A program made the position numbers and the translations under genes. A DNA stretch of 7,673 nucleotides from an uncultured Eubacteriales bacterium (GTDB taxonomy: Bacteria > Bacillota > Clostridia > Lachnospirales > Lachnospiraceae): contig ONWL01000095.1 of NCBI GenBank assembly GCA_900321525.1, forward strand, positions 1-7,673. Direction: 5' to 3'. Below are positions 1-5,781 of this stretch, piece by piece. Every line of letters starts with the position of its first letter. Positions within the stretch are counted from its first letter, which is position 1. The notes beneath the pieces are model-generated. The model did no database searches. It worked only from the letters and a program-made list of their open reading frames with translations, and had not been told where the DNA came from.

Positions 1-950
1 CTTTGGCAGAGACAGACCGCGTGTGCAGTTCTGTGAACGTAGGTTCTACCAAGACCGGTATCGATATGGATGCTGTCCGTTTGTGCGGACAGATCGTGAA
101 GGAAACAGCAGAGCGTACCGCTGATCATGATTCTCTTGGTTGTGCCAAGCTGGTGATTTTCTGTAATGCACCGGATGACAATCCATTTATGGCAGGTGCC
201 TTCCACGGTGTGACGGAAGGAGACATCATCATCAATGTAGGTGTCAGTGGTCCGGGTGTAGTCAAGCACGCCTTAGAAGAAGCAAGAGGGGCGGATTTCT
301 CTGTTCTGTGTGAGACCATCAAGAAGACTGCATTTAAGATTACCCGTGTAGGACAGTTGGTGGCACAGGAGGCTTCCAGACGGTTAGGTGTACCATTTGG
401 TATCATCGACCTGTCTCTGGCACCCACTCCGGCAGTAGGAGACAGCGTGGCAGAGATTTTGGAAGAGATCGGTCTGGAGATGGTAGGTGCGCCAGGTACC
501 ACTGCTGCACTGGCTATGTTAAATGACCAGGTGAAAAAGGGTGGCATTATGGCATCTTCTTATGTAGGTGGTTTGAGCGGCGCGTTTATTCCGGTCAGTG
601 AAGATCAGGGGATGATCGATGCGGTAACGGTAGGCGCATTGACCATTGAGAAGTTGGAGGCTATGACTTGTGTCTGCTCTGTAGGTCTGGATATGATTGC
701 CATTCCGGGAGAGACCTCTGCTTCCACCATTGCCGGTATCATTGCAGACGAGGCTGCCATTGGTATGGTCAACCAGAAGACCACCGCAGTGCGTGTCATT
801 CCGGTCATCGGCAAGGGAGTAGGCGAAACAGCAGAATTTGGCGGATTGCTTGGTTATGCGCCGATCATTCCGGTCAATACCAAGTCTTGTGAAGCTTTTA
901 TTTCCAGAAAAGGACGGATTCCGGCACCAATTCACAGCTTTAAGAATTAA
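1..950 (+). CDS. PFL family protein (UPF0210 / DUF711), 5' end outside window
   Basis: The reading frame is open from the first base; bases 1-2 belong to a codon that starts before the window, so the TTG at 3 is an internal leucine codon and not a start. About 315 residues are present. Family members are usually about 450 residues, so roughly the N-terminal third is missing because of the window edge. Recognition rests on segments typical of the family: ETDRVCSSVNVGSTKTGIDM near the left edge, a central GVSGPGVVKHALE stretch, and the C-terminal PVIGKGVGETAEFGGLLGYA followed by PIIPVN. The family is a soluble cytoplasmic protein with a glycyl-radical-enzyme-like (PFL-like) fold annotation, but its reaction is not established. 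In many Firmicutes it sits beside an ACT-domain gene; that neighbour would lie upstream and cannot be seen here. folA follows after 76 bases on the same strand. Family assignment is confident; function is unknown. Confidence 0.92.
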   Translation, partial: LAETDRVCSSVNVGSTKTGIDMDAVRLCGQIVKETAERTADHDSLGCAKLVIFCNAPDDNPFMAGAFHGVTEGDIIINVGVSGPGVVKHALEEARGADFSVLCETIKKTAFKITRVGQLVAQEASRRLGVPFGIIDLSLAPTPAVGDSVAEILEEIGLEMVGAPGTTAALAMLNDQVKKGGIMASSYVGGLSGAFIPVSEDQGMIDAVTVGALTIEKLEAMTCVCSVGLDMIAIPGETSASTIAGIIADEAAIGMVNQKTTAVRVIPVIGKGVGETAEFGGLLGYAPIIPVNTKSCEAFISRKGRIPAPIHSFKN

Positions 951-971
951 TAAGACTAGAACATTCAAAAC

Positions 972-1000
972 CTTCCCTGTGCATCCTTTGTACAGGGAAG
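972..1000 (+). repeat. Perfect 9-bp inverted repeat between the PFL gene and folA
   Basis: CTTCCCTGT (972-980) and ACAGGGAAG (992-1000) are perfect complements around an 11-base loop, so the transcript can form a hairpin just after the upstream stop codon. No T-run follows on the plus strand (next bases are CAGTCG), so this is not a standard intrinsic terminator for the PFL gene. Read on the minus strand, the stem is followed by GGTTTTG, a very weak T-tract. It could be an mRNA 3'-stability or processing hairpin, or a poor terminator. Confidence 0.5.
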
Positions 1001-1026
1001 CAGTCGTTTATGAGAGGAGAATCCAT

Positions 1027-1533
1027 ATGAATCTTGTGGCAGCGGTTGATGAAAACTGGGGCATCGGGCATCGGGGTAATCTGCTGGTACGAATTCCGGC
1101 AGATCAGGAATATTTCAGAAAGATCACCACTGGAAAAGTGGTGGTCATGGGACGAAAGACACTGGATACCCTGCCGGGCAAGATGCCGTTGGCAAAACGT
1201 ACCAACATCATTCTGTCGGAAAAACCGGATTTTCAGGTAAAATATGGCACAGTGGTACATTCGGTGGAGGCGTGTCTGGAATTGTTAAAGGGTTACCCAT
1301 CAGAAGATATTTATATCATTGGGGGAGAGAGCATTTACAGACAATTTTTGCCCTATGCAGATGTGGCATATGTGACAAAGATCATGTATCGGTATCAGGC
1401 AGATGCCCATTTTCCCAATCTGGATGTATTGCCAGACTGGGAACTGACGGCAGACAGCGAGGAACAGACCTATTTCGATCTGGAATTTTTCTTTTTGAAA
1501 TATGAACGGAAACAAACGGTTGAAAAGGGATAG
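1027..1533 (+). CDS. folA: Dihydrofolate reductase
   Basis: This 168-residue cytoplasmic enzyme reduces dihydrofolate to tetrahydrofolate with NADPH, supplying one-carbon carriers for thymidylate, purine and methionine synthesis. The length is typical of bacterial type I DHFR. Visible family marks are MNLVAAVDENWGIG at the start, IPAD at 23-26 with the substrate-binding acidic residue Asp26 (equivalent of E. coli Asp27), the cofactor-loop motif MGRKTLDTLP at 41-50, and IIGGESIYRQFLP at 97-109. The tryptophan found before this aspartate in E. coli (Trp22) is a valine here (Val21), which I believe also occurs in clostridial enzymes. The frame is open further upstream, but ATG 1027 is chosen because GAGGAGA sits about six bases before it and family homology starts there. 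No thymidylate synthase gene is in the window. It may be co-transcribed with the PFL gene 76 bases upstream; I see no strong promoter of its own. Confidence 0.95.
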   Translation: MNLVAAVDENWGIGHRGNLLVRIPADQEYFRKITTGKVVVMGRKTLDTLPGKMPLAKRTNIILSEKPDFQVKYGTVVHSVEACLELLKGYPSEDIYIIGGESIYRQFLPYADVAYVTKIMYRYQADAHFPNLDVLPDWELTADSEEQTYFDLEFFFLKYERKQTVEKG

Positions 1534-1546
1534 AGTATCCTTTTAC

Positions 1547-1990
1547 TCATTGTCTTTCAAAATACAGAAAGGCAAGAGGGGCTTGGATGAATAGCAGCAG
1601 GATGAAAATTCCTACATTGAATTTCTTCCAGTTGAAAGAGGATTTGCCCCTCTCACCGGAAGCAGAGACATTGTTGTAAGGGATGGAATTTCTGTAATCT
1701 TCCATACCCGGGTCCGGAAATGTGGAATCAAACTCTTCAAAAGAAGTCTGGTGGTAATTTTCTGCATTTTGTGCCGTTGCAGAACTGCCCCATTCGGGTT
1801 CTTCATAGGGGGCGTGGGCAGCATGCTCAGCAGTGGATTCGCTGCCGTAATTATTTGTATTTAATTTAGGCCCTTTATAATTGGCACTGGTGACAATGCT
1901 TGTGTCATAATTGTCTCCGTGTACATTATCATAACCGCAATATTCGCAAACAGCAGATTTGGTCTCTAAACCACAAAATTTACAGCGCAT
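1547..1990 (-). CDS. Zinc-ribbon protein with C-terminal membrane anchor
   Basis: This 147-residue protein has no family I recognise by name. Residues 1-20 form a small zinc ribbon with two CxxC knuckles (Cys3/Cys6 and Cys15/Cys18; MRCKFCGLET then KSAVCEYCGY). Residues 21-118 are rich in Asn, Ser, Glu, Tyr and Pro and look disordered and acidic. A single hydrophobic span at about 126-143 follows a basic patch (GERGK, WKK), leaving a four-residue tail. The positive-inside rule predicts the zinc ribbon and linker in the cytoplasm, held at the membrane by the tail. The frame is open upstream to 2161, but ATG 1988-1990 is preceded by AAAGGGGGA at good spacing and starts the zinc ribbon, so it is chosen. 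It converges on folA with 13 bases between stop codons and has its own promoter. It could be an adaptor or sensor; nothing in the sequence shows which. Confidence 0.8.
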   Translation of the reverse strand: MRCKFCGLETKSAVCEYCGYDNVHGDNYDTSIVTSANYKGPKLNTNNYGSESTAEHAAHAPYEEPEWGSSATAQNAENYHQTSFEEFDSTFPDPGMEDYRNSIPYNNVSASGERGKSSFNWKKFNVGIFILLLFIQAPLAFLYFERQ

Positions 1991-2033
1991 GAAAAATCCC
2001 CCTTTGTATTTGAAACATAACCATAATAAAATT

Positions 2034-2062
2034 ATTATAATATAAACTCTTTGGAAAATCAA
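2034..2062 (-). promoter_or_regulatory. Sigma-A-type promoter for the zinc-ribbon gene
   Basis: On the minus strand, TTGATT (2057-2062) and a perfect TATAAT (2034-2039) are separated by exactly 17 bases in an AT-rich stretch. Transcription would start near 2027, giving a leader of about 37 bases before ATG 1988-1990. It lies downstream of the tmcAL stop codon, so the zinc-ribbon gene need not depend on tmcAL read-through. I see no terminator between the two genes. Confidence 0.7.
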
Positions 2063-2093
2063 TTGGTCAACAGGGGGATTCCGTGTCTGTTTC

Positions 2094-3329
2094 TTACAAA
2101 ATACTGACACCTGCCCGGTATTCATCTGGAAGCAATACCCTGGTTTTGTGATACAACACACTGCGGTACAGATGAGAGGCCTGTAAGTCTAATTGGAATA
2201 ATCGGTCTGGCAGTGCATCTGCCACTTTATTGATCAGTGGGATATCTGTGTTGCGGCTGATCTGGCGAAGCAGTCCGGTCATTTCCCGGCGTATCCCCAA
2301 AACACGTAAGTAGGGGGTGTATCCTACTGCTTCTGCTGCTTCTAAATCTGTATAGCGAATATCTAACAACATATGAAACAGTGCCCGACTGATATGACTA
2401 TAGGTGTATTGTTTGGTTTTCAATTGTGCTGCCACTTCTGTCAATGCTACAGGTGTGTGTTCCAAAGCCAAAAGTCGATTGGAAAGAGCAGGAGAAAAGC
2501 CAGCCCATTTCGTAAAATCATCGGTGTAACACCTTCGATAGTCTAACAGTCCAGAAAAATCGTCTGCCCTTAGTGCCTGTGCAGGCTGGATGCAGGAAAG
2601 TGCTTCAGGCGGCATCCACTGGGAAAGTTCGGAGAAGGTTTGATTTTCCACAGTAGTGCTGTCTGAATCAGAAGTATGCAGATAATTGCGGATGGCAGAA
2701 GCAGAACTGTAAGGTTCTGTAGGCGTTGTATCATGATAGCCCTGCCCGATTCTTTGGATGGTGACAGGCTGCATGGAACTATGCTGCCTGTAAATGGCTT
2801 TTAAGTATTCTATGGAAAGCAGATTATTGGGAGAGGAAAGGAGGGCAGGCAGTTGATCGGACAATGCCCAATGTCCCTCTATCGTGTGAGAAGCCGCTTT
2901 CATGACCGCAGCCGGATAAGATAGGCCGGTACGGAGTGCGGTTTGCAGATGGTCACGATAAGCAGGCGGTTCTTCTGCCAGCAATTTTGCTACCTGCTGT
3001 AACAGGGACAGGTTACCACATTCACTGCCAAAACAGAGAAAATCACAGCCGGCAGCAGTCAGCTGTGCCACGGCACCGGCAGCAAATAGTTCCGCACTGG
3101 CAGTGGCACACCAGACAGGCAGTTCCAGCACCAGATCTGCACCGCAGGCAAGGGCGGCTCTCGTTCTGGTATATTTGTCAAAAATGGCAGGTTCCCCCCG
3201 TTGGACGAAAGAACCGCTCATGATGACAATGACCGCATCTGCATCGGTCTGTTTTCTTGCCTGTTTGATCAGATAGGCATGTCCGTTGTGAAATGGATTG
3301 TATTCCGCAATGATTCCCACCGCTTTCAT
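2094..3329 (-). CDS. tmcAL: tRNA(Met) cytidine acetate ligase (TmcAL, YlbM family)
   Basis: This 411-residue cytoplasmic enzyme belongs to the YlbM/TmcAL family, which activates acetate with ATP to acetyl-adenylate and makes N4-acetylcytidine at the wobble position of elongator tRNA(Met). The nucleotidyltransferase-like N-terminus shows GIIAEYNPFHNGH at 5-17, with the HxGH nucleotide-binding signature at 14-17, and MSGSFVQRGEPAIFDKYTR at 37-55. Further on come SPNNLLSIEYLKA and RIGQGYHDT followed by SASAIR, the conserved ATP-binding and tRNA-region segments. The length matches B. subtilis YlbM (about 415). The frame is open to 3410, but the start at ATG 3327-3329 is chosen because the conserved MKAVGIIAEYNPFH begins there and AGGGGG lies about ten bases upstream. 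It has its own promoter and diverges from the 49-residue/TPR unit. The assignment is firm at family level; the biochemical role is from the characterised B. subtilis enzyme. Confidence 0.93.
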   Translation of the reverse strand: MKAVGIIAEYNPFHNGHAYLIKQARKQTDADAVIVIMSGSFVQRGEPAIFDKYTRTRAALACGADLVLELPVWCATASAELFAAGAVAQLTAAGCDFLCFGSECGNLSLLQQVAKLLAEEPPAYRDHLQTALRTGLSYPAAVMKAASHTIEGHWALSDQLPALLSSPNNLLSIEYLKAIYRQHSSMQPVTIQRIGQGYHDTTPTEPYSSASAIRNYLHTSDSDSTTVENQTFSELSQWMPPEALSCIQPAQALRADDFSGLLDYRRCYTDDFTKWAGFSPALSNRLLALEHTPVALTEVAAQLKTKQYTYSHISRALFHMLLDIRYTDLEAAEAVGYTPYLRVLGIRREMTGLLRQISRNTDIPLINKVADALPDRLFQLDLQASHLYRSVLYHKTRVLLPDEYRAGVSIL

Positions 3330-3395
3330 CGTGCTGTTTCCCCCTGTAGAGATATAAGTTGGTTGCCCATCCATTTTCTGGGACTTTATGCAGTT

Positions 3396-3424
3396 ATTAT
3401 GACATAGCAAAACCGGTTTTTCAA
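3396..3424 (-). promoter_or_regulatory. Sigma-A-type promoter with extended -10 for tmcAL
   Basis: On the minus strand, TTGAAA (3419-3424) and CATAAT (3396-3401) are 17 bases apart, and TATGT directly before the -10 fits the Gram-positive extended -10 (TRTGn). Transcription would start near 3389, about 60 bases before ATG 3327-3329. The perfect palindrome AAAACCGGTTTT (3409-3420) overlaps the spacer and the first bases of the -35. Confidence 0.7.
3409..3420. repeat. 12-bp perfect palindrome inside the tmcAL promoter
   Basis: AAAACCGGTTTT reads the same on both strands and lies across the promoter spacer and the edge of the -35 element of tmcAL. The position suits a repressor operator. A 12-bp palindrome is expected about twice by chance in a window this size, so its function is only a suggestion. 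Confidence 0.3.
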
Positions 3425-3442
3425 GGGAGAAAAAGGGGGATT

Positions 3443-3473
3443 TTACGGAATGTTACATTTTGGGGTTTCGTAA
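3443..3473. repeat. Interrupted inverted repeat in the divergent control region
   Basis: TTACGGAA (3443-3450) pairs with TTTCGTAA (3466-3473), eight positions with one G-T mismatch, around 15 bases. It lies between the tmcAL -35 element and the plus-strand extended -10 element at 3484-3494, which has no recognisable -35; the right arm occupies the place where that -35 would be. This could be a binding site for an activator or repressor, but no regulator can be named. Confidence 0.35.
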
Positions 3474-3483
3474 GCGGCTTGAA

Positions 3484-3494
3484 TATGTTATAAT
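3484..3494 (+). promoter_or_regulatory. Extended -10 promoter for the 49-residue/TPR gene unit
   Basis: TATGT followed directly by a perfect TATAAT (3489-3494) matches the TRTGn extended -10 form of the vegetative sigma factor. The 17-base-spaced position upstream reads TTTCGT, a poor -35, so recognition would rest on the extended -10, possibly helped by a factor at the inverted repeat 3443-3473. Transcription would begin near 3501, leaving a leader of about 86 bases before ATG 3587. Confidence 0.65.
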
Positions 3495-3524
3495 AAAATT
3501 TGAGCGATTGTGGCAAAACGCTAT

Positions 3525-3590
3525 ATGGAGAGGGCATTGAAATATCGTGTAATGGGAACAGCACACTGTGCGGATGGGAGAGAAGAATGA
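3525..3590 (+). CDS. Possible 21-codon upstream reading frame
   Basis: ATG 3525 opens a 21-codon frame (MERALKYRVMG then TAHCADGREE) whose TGA stop (3588-3590) overlaps the ATG of the 49-residue gene as ATGA. It lies within the predicted leader. An ATGA overlap is the usual geometry of translational coupling. Against it, there is no convincing ribosome site before 3525, and the downstream gene has its own GGGAG. It may be a leader peptide or chance. Confidence 0.25.
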   Translation: MERALKYRVMGTAHCADGREE

Positions 3591-3736
3591 TTGATTTTGA
3601 AGAGGAATTGGCGAAGTTTCGTCCAAGTGAGGAAATCAGCAAAGAGAGAGATGAGGTAGAAAATGACAAGTCTACGGATTTGTCCGATATTTTGACAGAA
3701 CTGTTAAAGCAGATCAATGAAGCAGCCAAGAGCTGA
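3587..3736 (+). CDS. Small charged protein of unknown function (49 residues)
   Basis: The 49-residue product starts MIDFEEELAKFRPSEE, is rich in Glu, Asp and Lys, has no cysteine or membrane span, and ends in a likely amphipathic helix (DLSDILTELLKQINEAAKS). ATG 3587 is chosen because GGGAG lies shortly before it (about 3576); the frame is open to a TTG at 3500, but that would place the start at the predicted transcription start. The TPR gene begins 24 bases downstream, so the two probably form one operon under the promoter at 3484-3494 and the terminator at 5279-5314. I do not recognise a family. The helix could be a docking peptide for the TPR partner, which is inference from position only. 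Confidence 0.65.
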   Translation: MIDFEEELAKFRPSEEISKERDEVENDKSTDLSDILTELLKQINEAAKS

Positions 3737-3760
3737 ATCTGCTATGGGGAGTGAAGTGAC

Positions 3761-5236
3761 ATGAAGTGTTTGATTTGTAATGTTTCTTTGAAAGACGGTT
3801 ATATCTGTCCAAAATGCGGCACCGATCACAGTTTATATGTGAAGATTCAGGAAGCAGCCAATGCATATTATAATAGGGGACTGGCAAAAGCCCGGGCCAG
3901 GGATTTATCCGGCGCAGCGGAGTGTCTGCGTACAAGCCTGCAATTGAACAAAAGAAGTGTACCGGTTCGGAATTTACTGGGACTGGTTTATTATGAAATG
4001 GGAGATGCGGATCTTGCATTGAAGGAGTGGAGACTCAGTCGTCTATTGAAATTTCGCAACAATCCGGCGGAGCATTATATCCGTGATTTGTTGGAAGATA
4101 CTGATGAGGTAAACAGTTACAACAATTCTATCCAGAAGTTTAACTTGGCATTGCAGACCATTCAGGAAGATGGCAATTTAGATATGGGGATTATCCAGTT
4201 GAAAAAAGTCATCAATTTGAATCCCAGACTGTTAAAGGCATACCAAGTGCTTGCACTTGTTTATATCCAGACACAACAGTATGCAAAAGCAGTGGCGGTG
4301 TTGAATCGTTGTTTGGAAGTAGACAGAGGTAACATCTGTGCCAGAGCATACCTGAATGACTTGAAAATTAGAAGACTAGTAGAAAATAAAAAGGTTCCGT
4401 TAAAGGCTGGAGAAAAAGAGCGGGCAGATGTGATCATTCCCACCAAAGTACGGGATGTGGGCAGTTATTTGCTGAATGCATTTTATATATTGGTTGGTGT
4501 GGCGCTGGCATTGGGGATTTTCTGGTATGCCATTGTGCCACAGATTCGAAGCGAGTATGAAAGCGTCAACCATTATACGGCAGATGCTTATGAAGGTAAG
4601 ATTGCGGATCTCAATCAGGAAGTGGCAGATCTGACCGACCAGTTAGAGGAGTTGAATGGCACCATTGGGGACATGCAACGGTCGGCAGAAGATGCAGAAT
4701 CTACTTATCAGCGGCATGCAAGTGATTCCGAACAGGAATTGGTCAACTATGATCGTATGCTGGAAGTGATGTCTTTGTACATCACCCACGATTATCTGGA
4801 CATTGAAGATGCTTTTGCGGAAGTGTCCAGACGAGCTTCTTCTGCAGAAGCATATCGGGATGCATATAAAGTGGTACAAGATAATCTTTCCACAGATTTT
4901 ACTACAGATTTGCTTGTATGGGCGAATTATTACAGAGACACACAGGACTATGCGACAGCACTGGCGTATTACAATGCTATTTTAGAACATGGAGAGGATC
5001 CCAATGCCTTATACTGGGCAGGTATGTGTCATGTGTATATGGGAGATCCTACTTTGGCGGCACAATGCTTTGAATCCATCGGGGAAAATTTTGTGGAAAC
5101 AGATTTTTTTGAAATGGCAATGGAGCAGTTGGGTGCCATTCGTGGAACCAATCCAGATGTGTTAAAGGCTCAGTATCGCCAGCAGTGGCAGGAGCGCCAG
5201 AACAATCCGGAGAATGAAGAGGAAAATACACCGTAA
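3761..5236 (+). CDS. Membrane-spanning zinc-ribbon and TPR protein
   Basis: The 491-residue protein begins with a zinc ribbon (Cys3/Cys6 and Cys16/Cys19, MKCLICNVSLKDGYICPKCG). Tetratricopeptide-like helical repeats follow at about 30-100 and 125-195, including ARDLSGAAECLRTSLQLN and QYAKAVAVLNRCLEVD. A basic linker (200-232) precedes one membrane span at about 236-258, then a heptad-like coiled coil at about 275-320 and further TPR-like units at about 386-455 (DYATALAYYNAILEHG, DPTLAAQCFESIGENF). The C-terminus is acidic. The basic linker predicts N-terminus inside and C-terminus outside, so both faces carry protein-protein interaction modules. ATG 3761 is preceded by GGGGAGTGA at suitable spacing and starts the zinc ribbon. 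It follows the 49-residue gene by 24 bases and ends at a strong terminator. Likely a scaffold linking cytoplasmic and cell-surface partners; no specific process can be named. A role in the sporulation block next to it is possible but unsupported. Confidence 0.85.
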   Translation: MKCLICNVSLKDGYICPKCGTDHSLYVKIQEAANAYYNRGLAKARARDLSGAAECLRTSLQLNKRSVPVRNLLGLVYYEMGDADLALKEWRLSRLLKFRNNPAEHYIRDLLEDTDEVNSYNNSIQKFNLALQTIQEDGNLDMGIIQLKKVINLNPRLLKAYQVLALVYIQTQQYAKAVAVLNRCLEVDRGNICARAYLNDLKIRRLVENKKVPLKAGEKERADVIIPTKVRDVGSYLLNAFYILVGVALALGIFWYAIVPQIRSEYESVNHYTADAYEGKIADLNQEVADLTDQLEELNGTIGDMQRSAEDAESTYQRHASDSEQELVNYDRMLEVMSLYITHDYLDIEDAFAEVSRRASSAEAYRDAYKVVQDNLSTDFTTDLLVWANYYRDTQDYATALAYYNAILEHGEDPNALYWAGMCHVYMGDPTLAAQCFESIGENFVETDFFEMAMEQLGAIRGTNPDVLKAQYRQQWQERQNNPENEEENTP

Positions 5237-5278
5237 TAAAACAGAATATAGTTCCGAGACGGAAAGTGAAATGGAGGA

Positions 5279-5314
5279 ATGTCTCTCTATCGTAAGGTAG
5301 AGGGGCATTTTTTT
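5279..5314 (+). terminator. Intrinsic terminator after the TPR gene
   Basis: An 11-bp stem (5279-5289 with 5298-5308, including two G-U pairs) closes an eight-base loop and is followed by seven T residues (5308-5314). It lies 43 bases after the TPR stop codon and isolates that unit from spoIIAA. Confidence 0.88.
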
Positions 5315-5319
5315 GTGTA

Positions 5320-5348
5320 ACAGGAAATGATCGATTTGGGACAAGATT
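5320..5348 (+). promoter_or_regulatory. Candidate sigma-H promoter of the spoIIA operon
   Basis: ACAGGAAAT (5320-5328) fits the B. subtilis sigma-H -35 consensus RnAGGAwWW at every position. The best -10 is GATT (5345-5348) against GAAT, with a spacer about one base too long. In B. subtilis the spoIIA operon is transcribed by sigma-H with Spo0A help. An imperfect Spo0A-like site (TTGTCCCAA on the minus strand, about 5335-5344, five of seven core positions) overlaps it. Confidence 0.35.
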
Positions 5349-5370
5349 CATATTTTCCAATCAGGCTTCA

Positions 5371-5381
5371 TATGATATAAC
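5371..5381 (+). promoter_or_regulatory. Extended -10 element upstream of spoIIAA
   Basis: TATGA followed by TATAAC (5376-5381) is a good extended -10 for the vegetative sigma factor, but the region 17 bases upstream (TTTTCC) is not a -35. A start near 5388 would leave a leader of about 29 bases before spoIIAA. It is an alternative to, or additional to, the sigma-H candidate just upstream. Confidence 0.4.
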
Positions 5382-5416
5382 AGTGTGAACAAGCATTGCA
5401 GAAATGGAGGAGTGAC

Positions 5417-5734
5417 ATGAAAACGGAATCAGCGTATCAGTGTGTAGGAGAGTATGTTCGGATTTATCTGCCTTCGGAGGTGGATGAAAACAGCTGCCCT
5501 CAGATCAGTCATATTGCCAGAGAGTGTATGAAAAAGCAGGGAGTGGAACAGTTGGTATTCGACTTTTCCAATACAGTGTTTATGGATAGTGCCGGAATTG
5601 GTATGCTGCTGGCTCGTTACAAGGAAGTGTCGTTTGAAAAAGGAAAAATTTTTTTGACAGGAGAAAATGAACGGGTAAGTCGTATTTTGAAAATGTCCGG
5701 TATTTATACCATTATGCCTCATATTCACATCTAA
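5417..5734 (+). CDS. spoIIAA: Anti-sigma-F factor antagonist SpoIIAA
   Basis: This 105-residue STAS-domain protein is the switch that releases sigma-F in the forespore. Unphosphorylated SpoIIAA binds SpoIIAB and displaces sigma-F; SpoIIAB phosphorylates it and the SpoIIE phosphatase reverses this. The conserved phosphorylation loop reads VFMDSAGIGMLLARYK, with Asp57 and Ser58 at the same numbers as in B. subtilis SpoIIAA; the next serine of that protein is alanine here. The C-terminal LKMSGIYTIM matches the family helix. It is about a dozen residues shorter than the B. subtilis protein at the C-terminus. The start ATG 5417 has GGAGG (5406-5410) six bases before it, and the upstream in-frame codons would bury that site. 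It is first in spoIIAA-spoIIAB-sigF, and a terminator separates it from the TPR gene. The dacF gene that precedes it in B. subtilis is absent. Confidence 0.93.
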   Translation: MKTESAYQCVGEYVRIYLPSEVDENSCPQISHIARECMKKQGVEQLVFDFSNTVFMDSAGIGMLLARYKEVSFEKGKIFLTGENERVSRILKMSGIYTIMPHIHI

Positions 5735-5771
5735 TGAATGCGATTTCAAAAGGCAAATATAGAAAAGAAAT

Positions 5772-5777
5772 GGAGAG
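5772..5777 (+). promoter_or_regulatory. Ribosome binding site that decides the spoIIAB start
   Basis: GGAGAG lies four bases before ATG 5782 (six from its GGAG core). The upstream in-frame ATG 5734 overlaps the spoIIAA stop as TAATG but has no Shine-Dalgarno sequence, and ATG 5770 has only a weak one. Confidence 0.65.
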
Positions 5778-5781
5778 TCTT

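Noticed and set aside
125..814. Minus-strand open frames opposite the PFL gene
   Set aside because: They lie antisense within a well-conserved coding gene, with low-complexity translation and no ribosome sites.
838..1026. In-frame upstream extension of folA (231 residues in total)
   Set aside because: The extension overlaps the PFL coding end, has no ribosome site, and DHFR homology begins at ATG 1027.
951..1026. Tetrahydrofolate riboswitch before folA
   Set aside because: The 76-base gap holds only one simple hairpin and none of the pseudoknotted multi-arm layout of that riboswitch.
1535..1550. GAGTA/TACTC mini-hairpin between folA and the zinc-ribbon gene as a bidirectional terminator
   Set aside because: The stem is only five pairs and no T-run follows.
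5273..5320. Twelve-codon frame starting at ATG 5279 after GGAGG
   Set aside because: The ribosome site is one base from the ATG, and the frame consists of the terminator stem and T-run.
4643..5360. Minus-strand open frames opposite the TPR gene and the spoIIA leader
   Set aside because: They are antisense to a strong coding frame, cross the terminator and lack ribosome sites.
5268..5411. 11-base direct repeat GAAATGGAGGA at 5268 and 5401
   Set aside because: Both copies are purine-rich Shine-Dalgarno-like sequence, so similarity is expected; no other shared flank.
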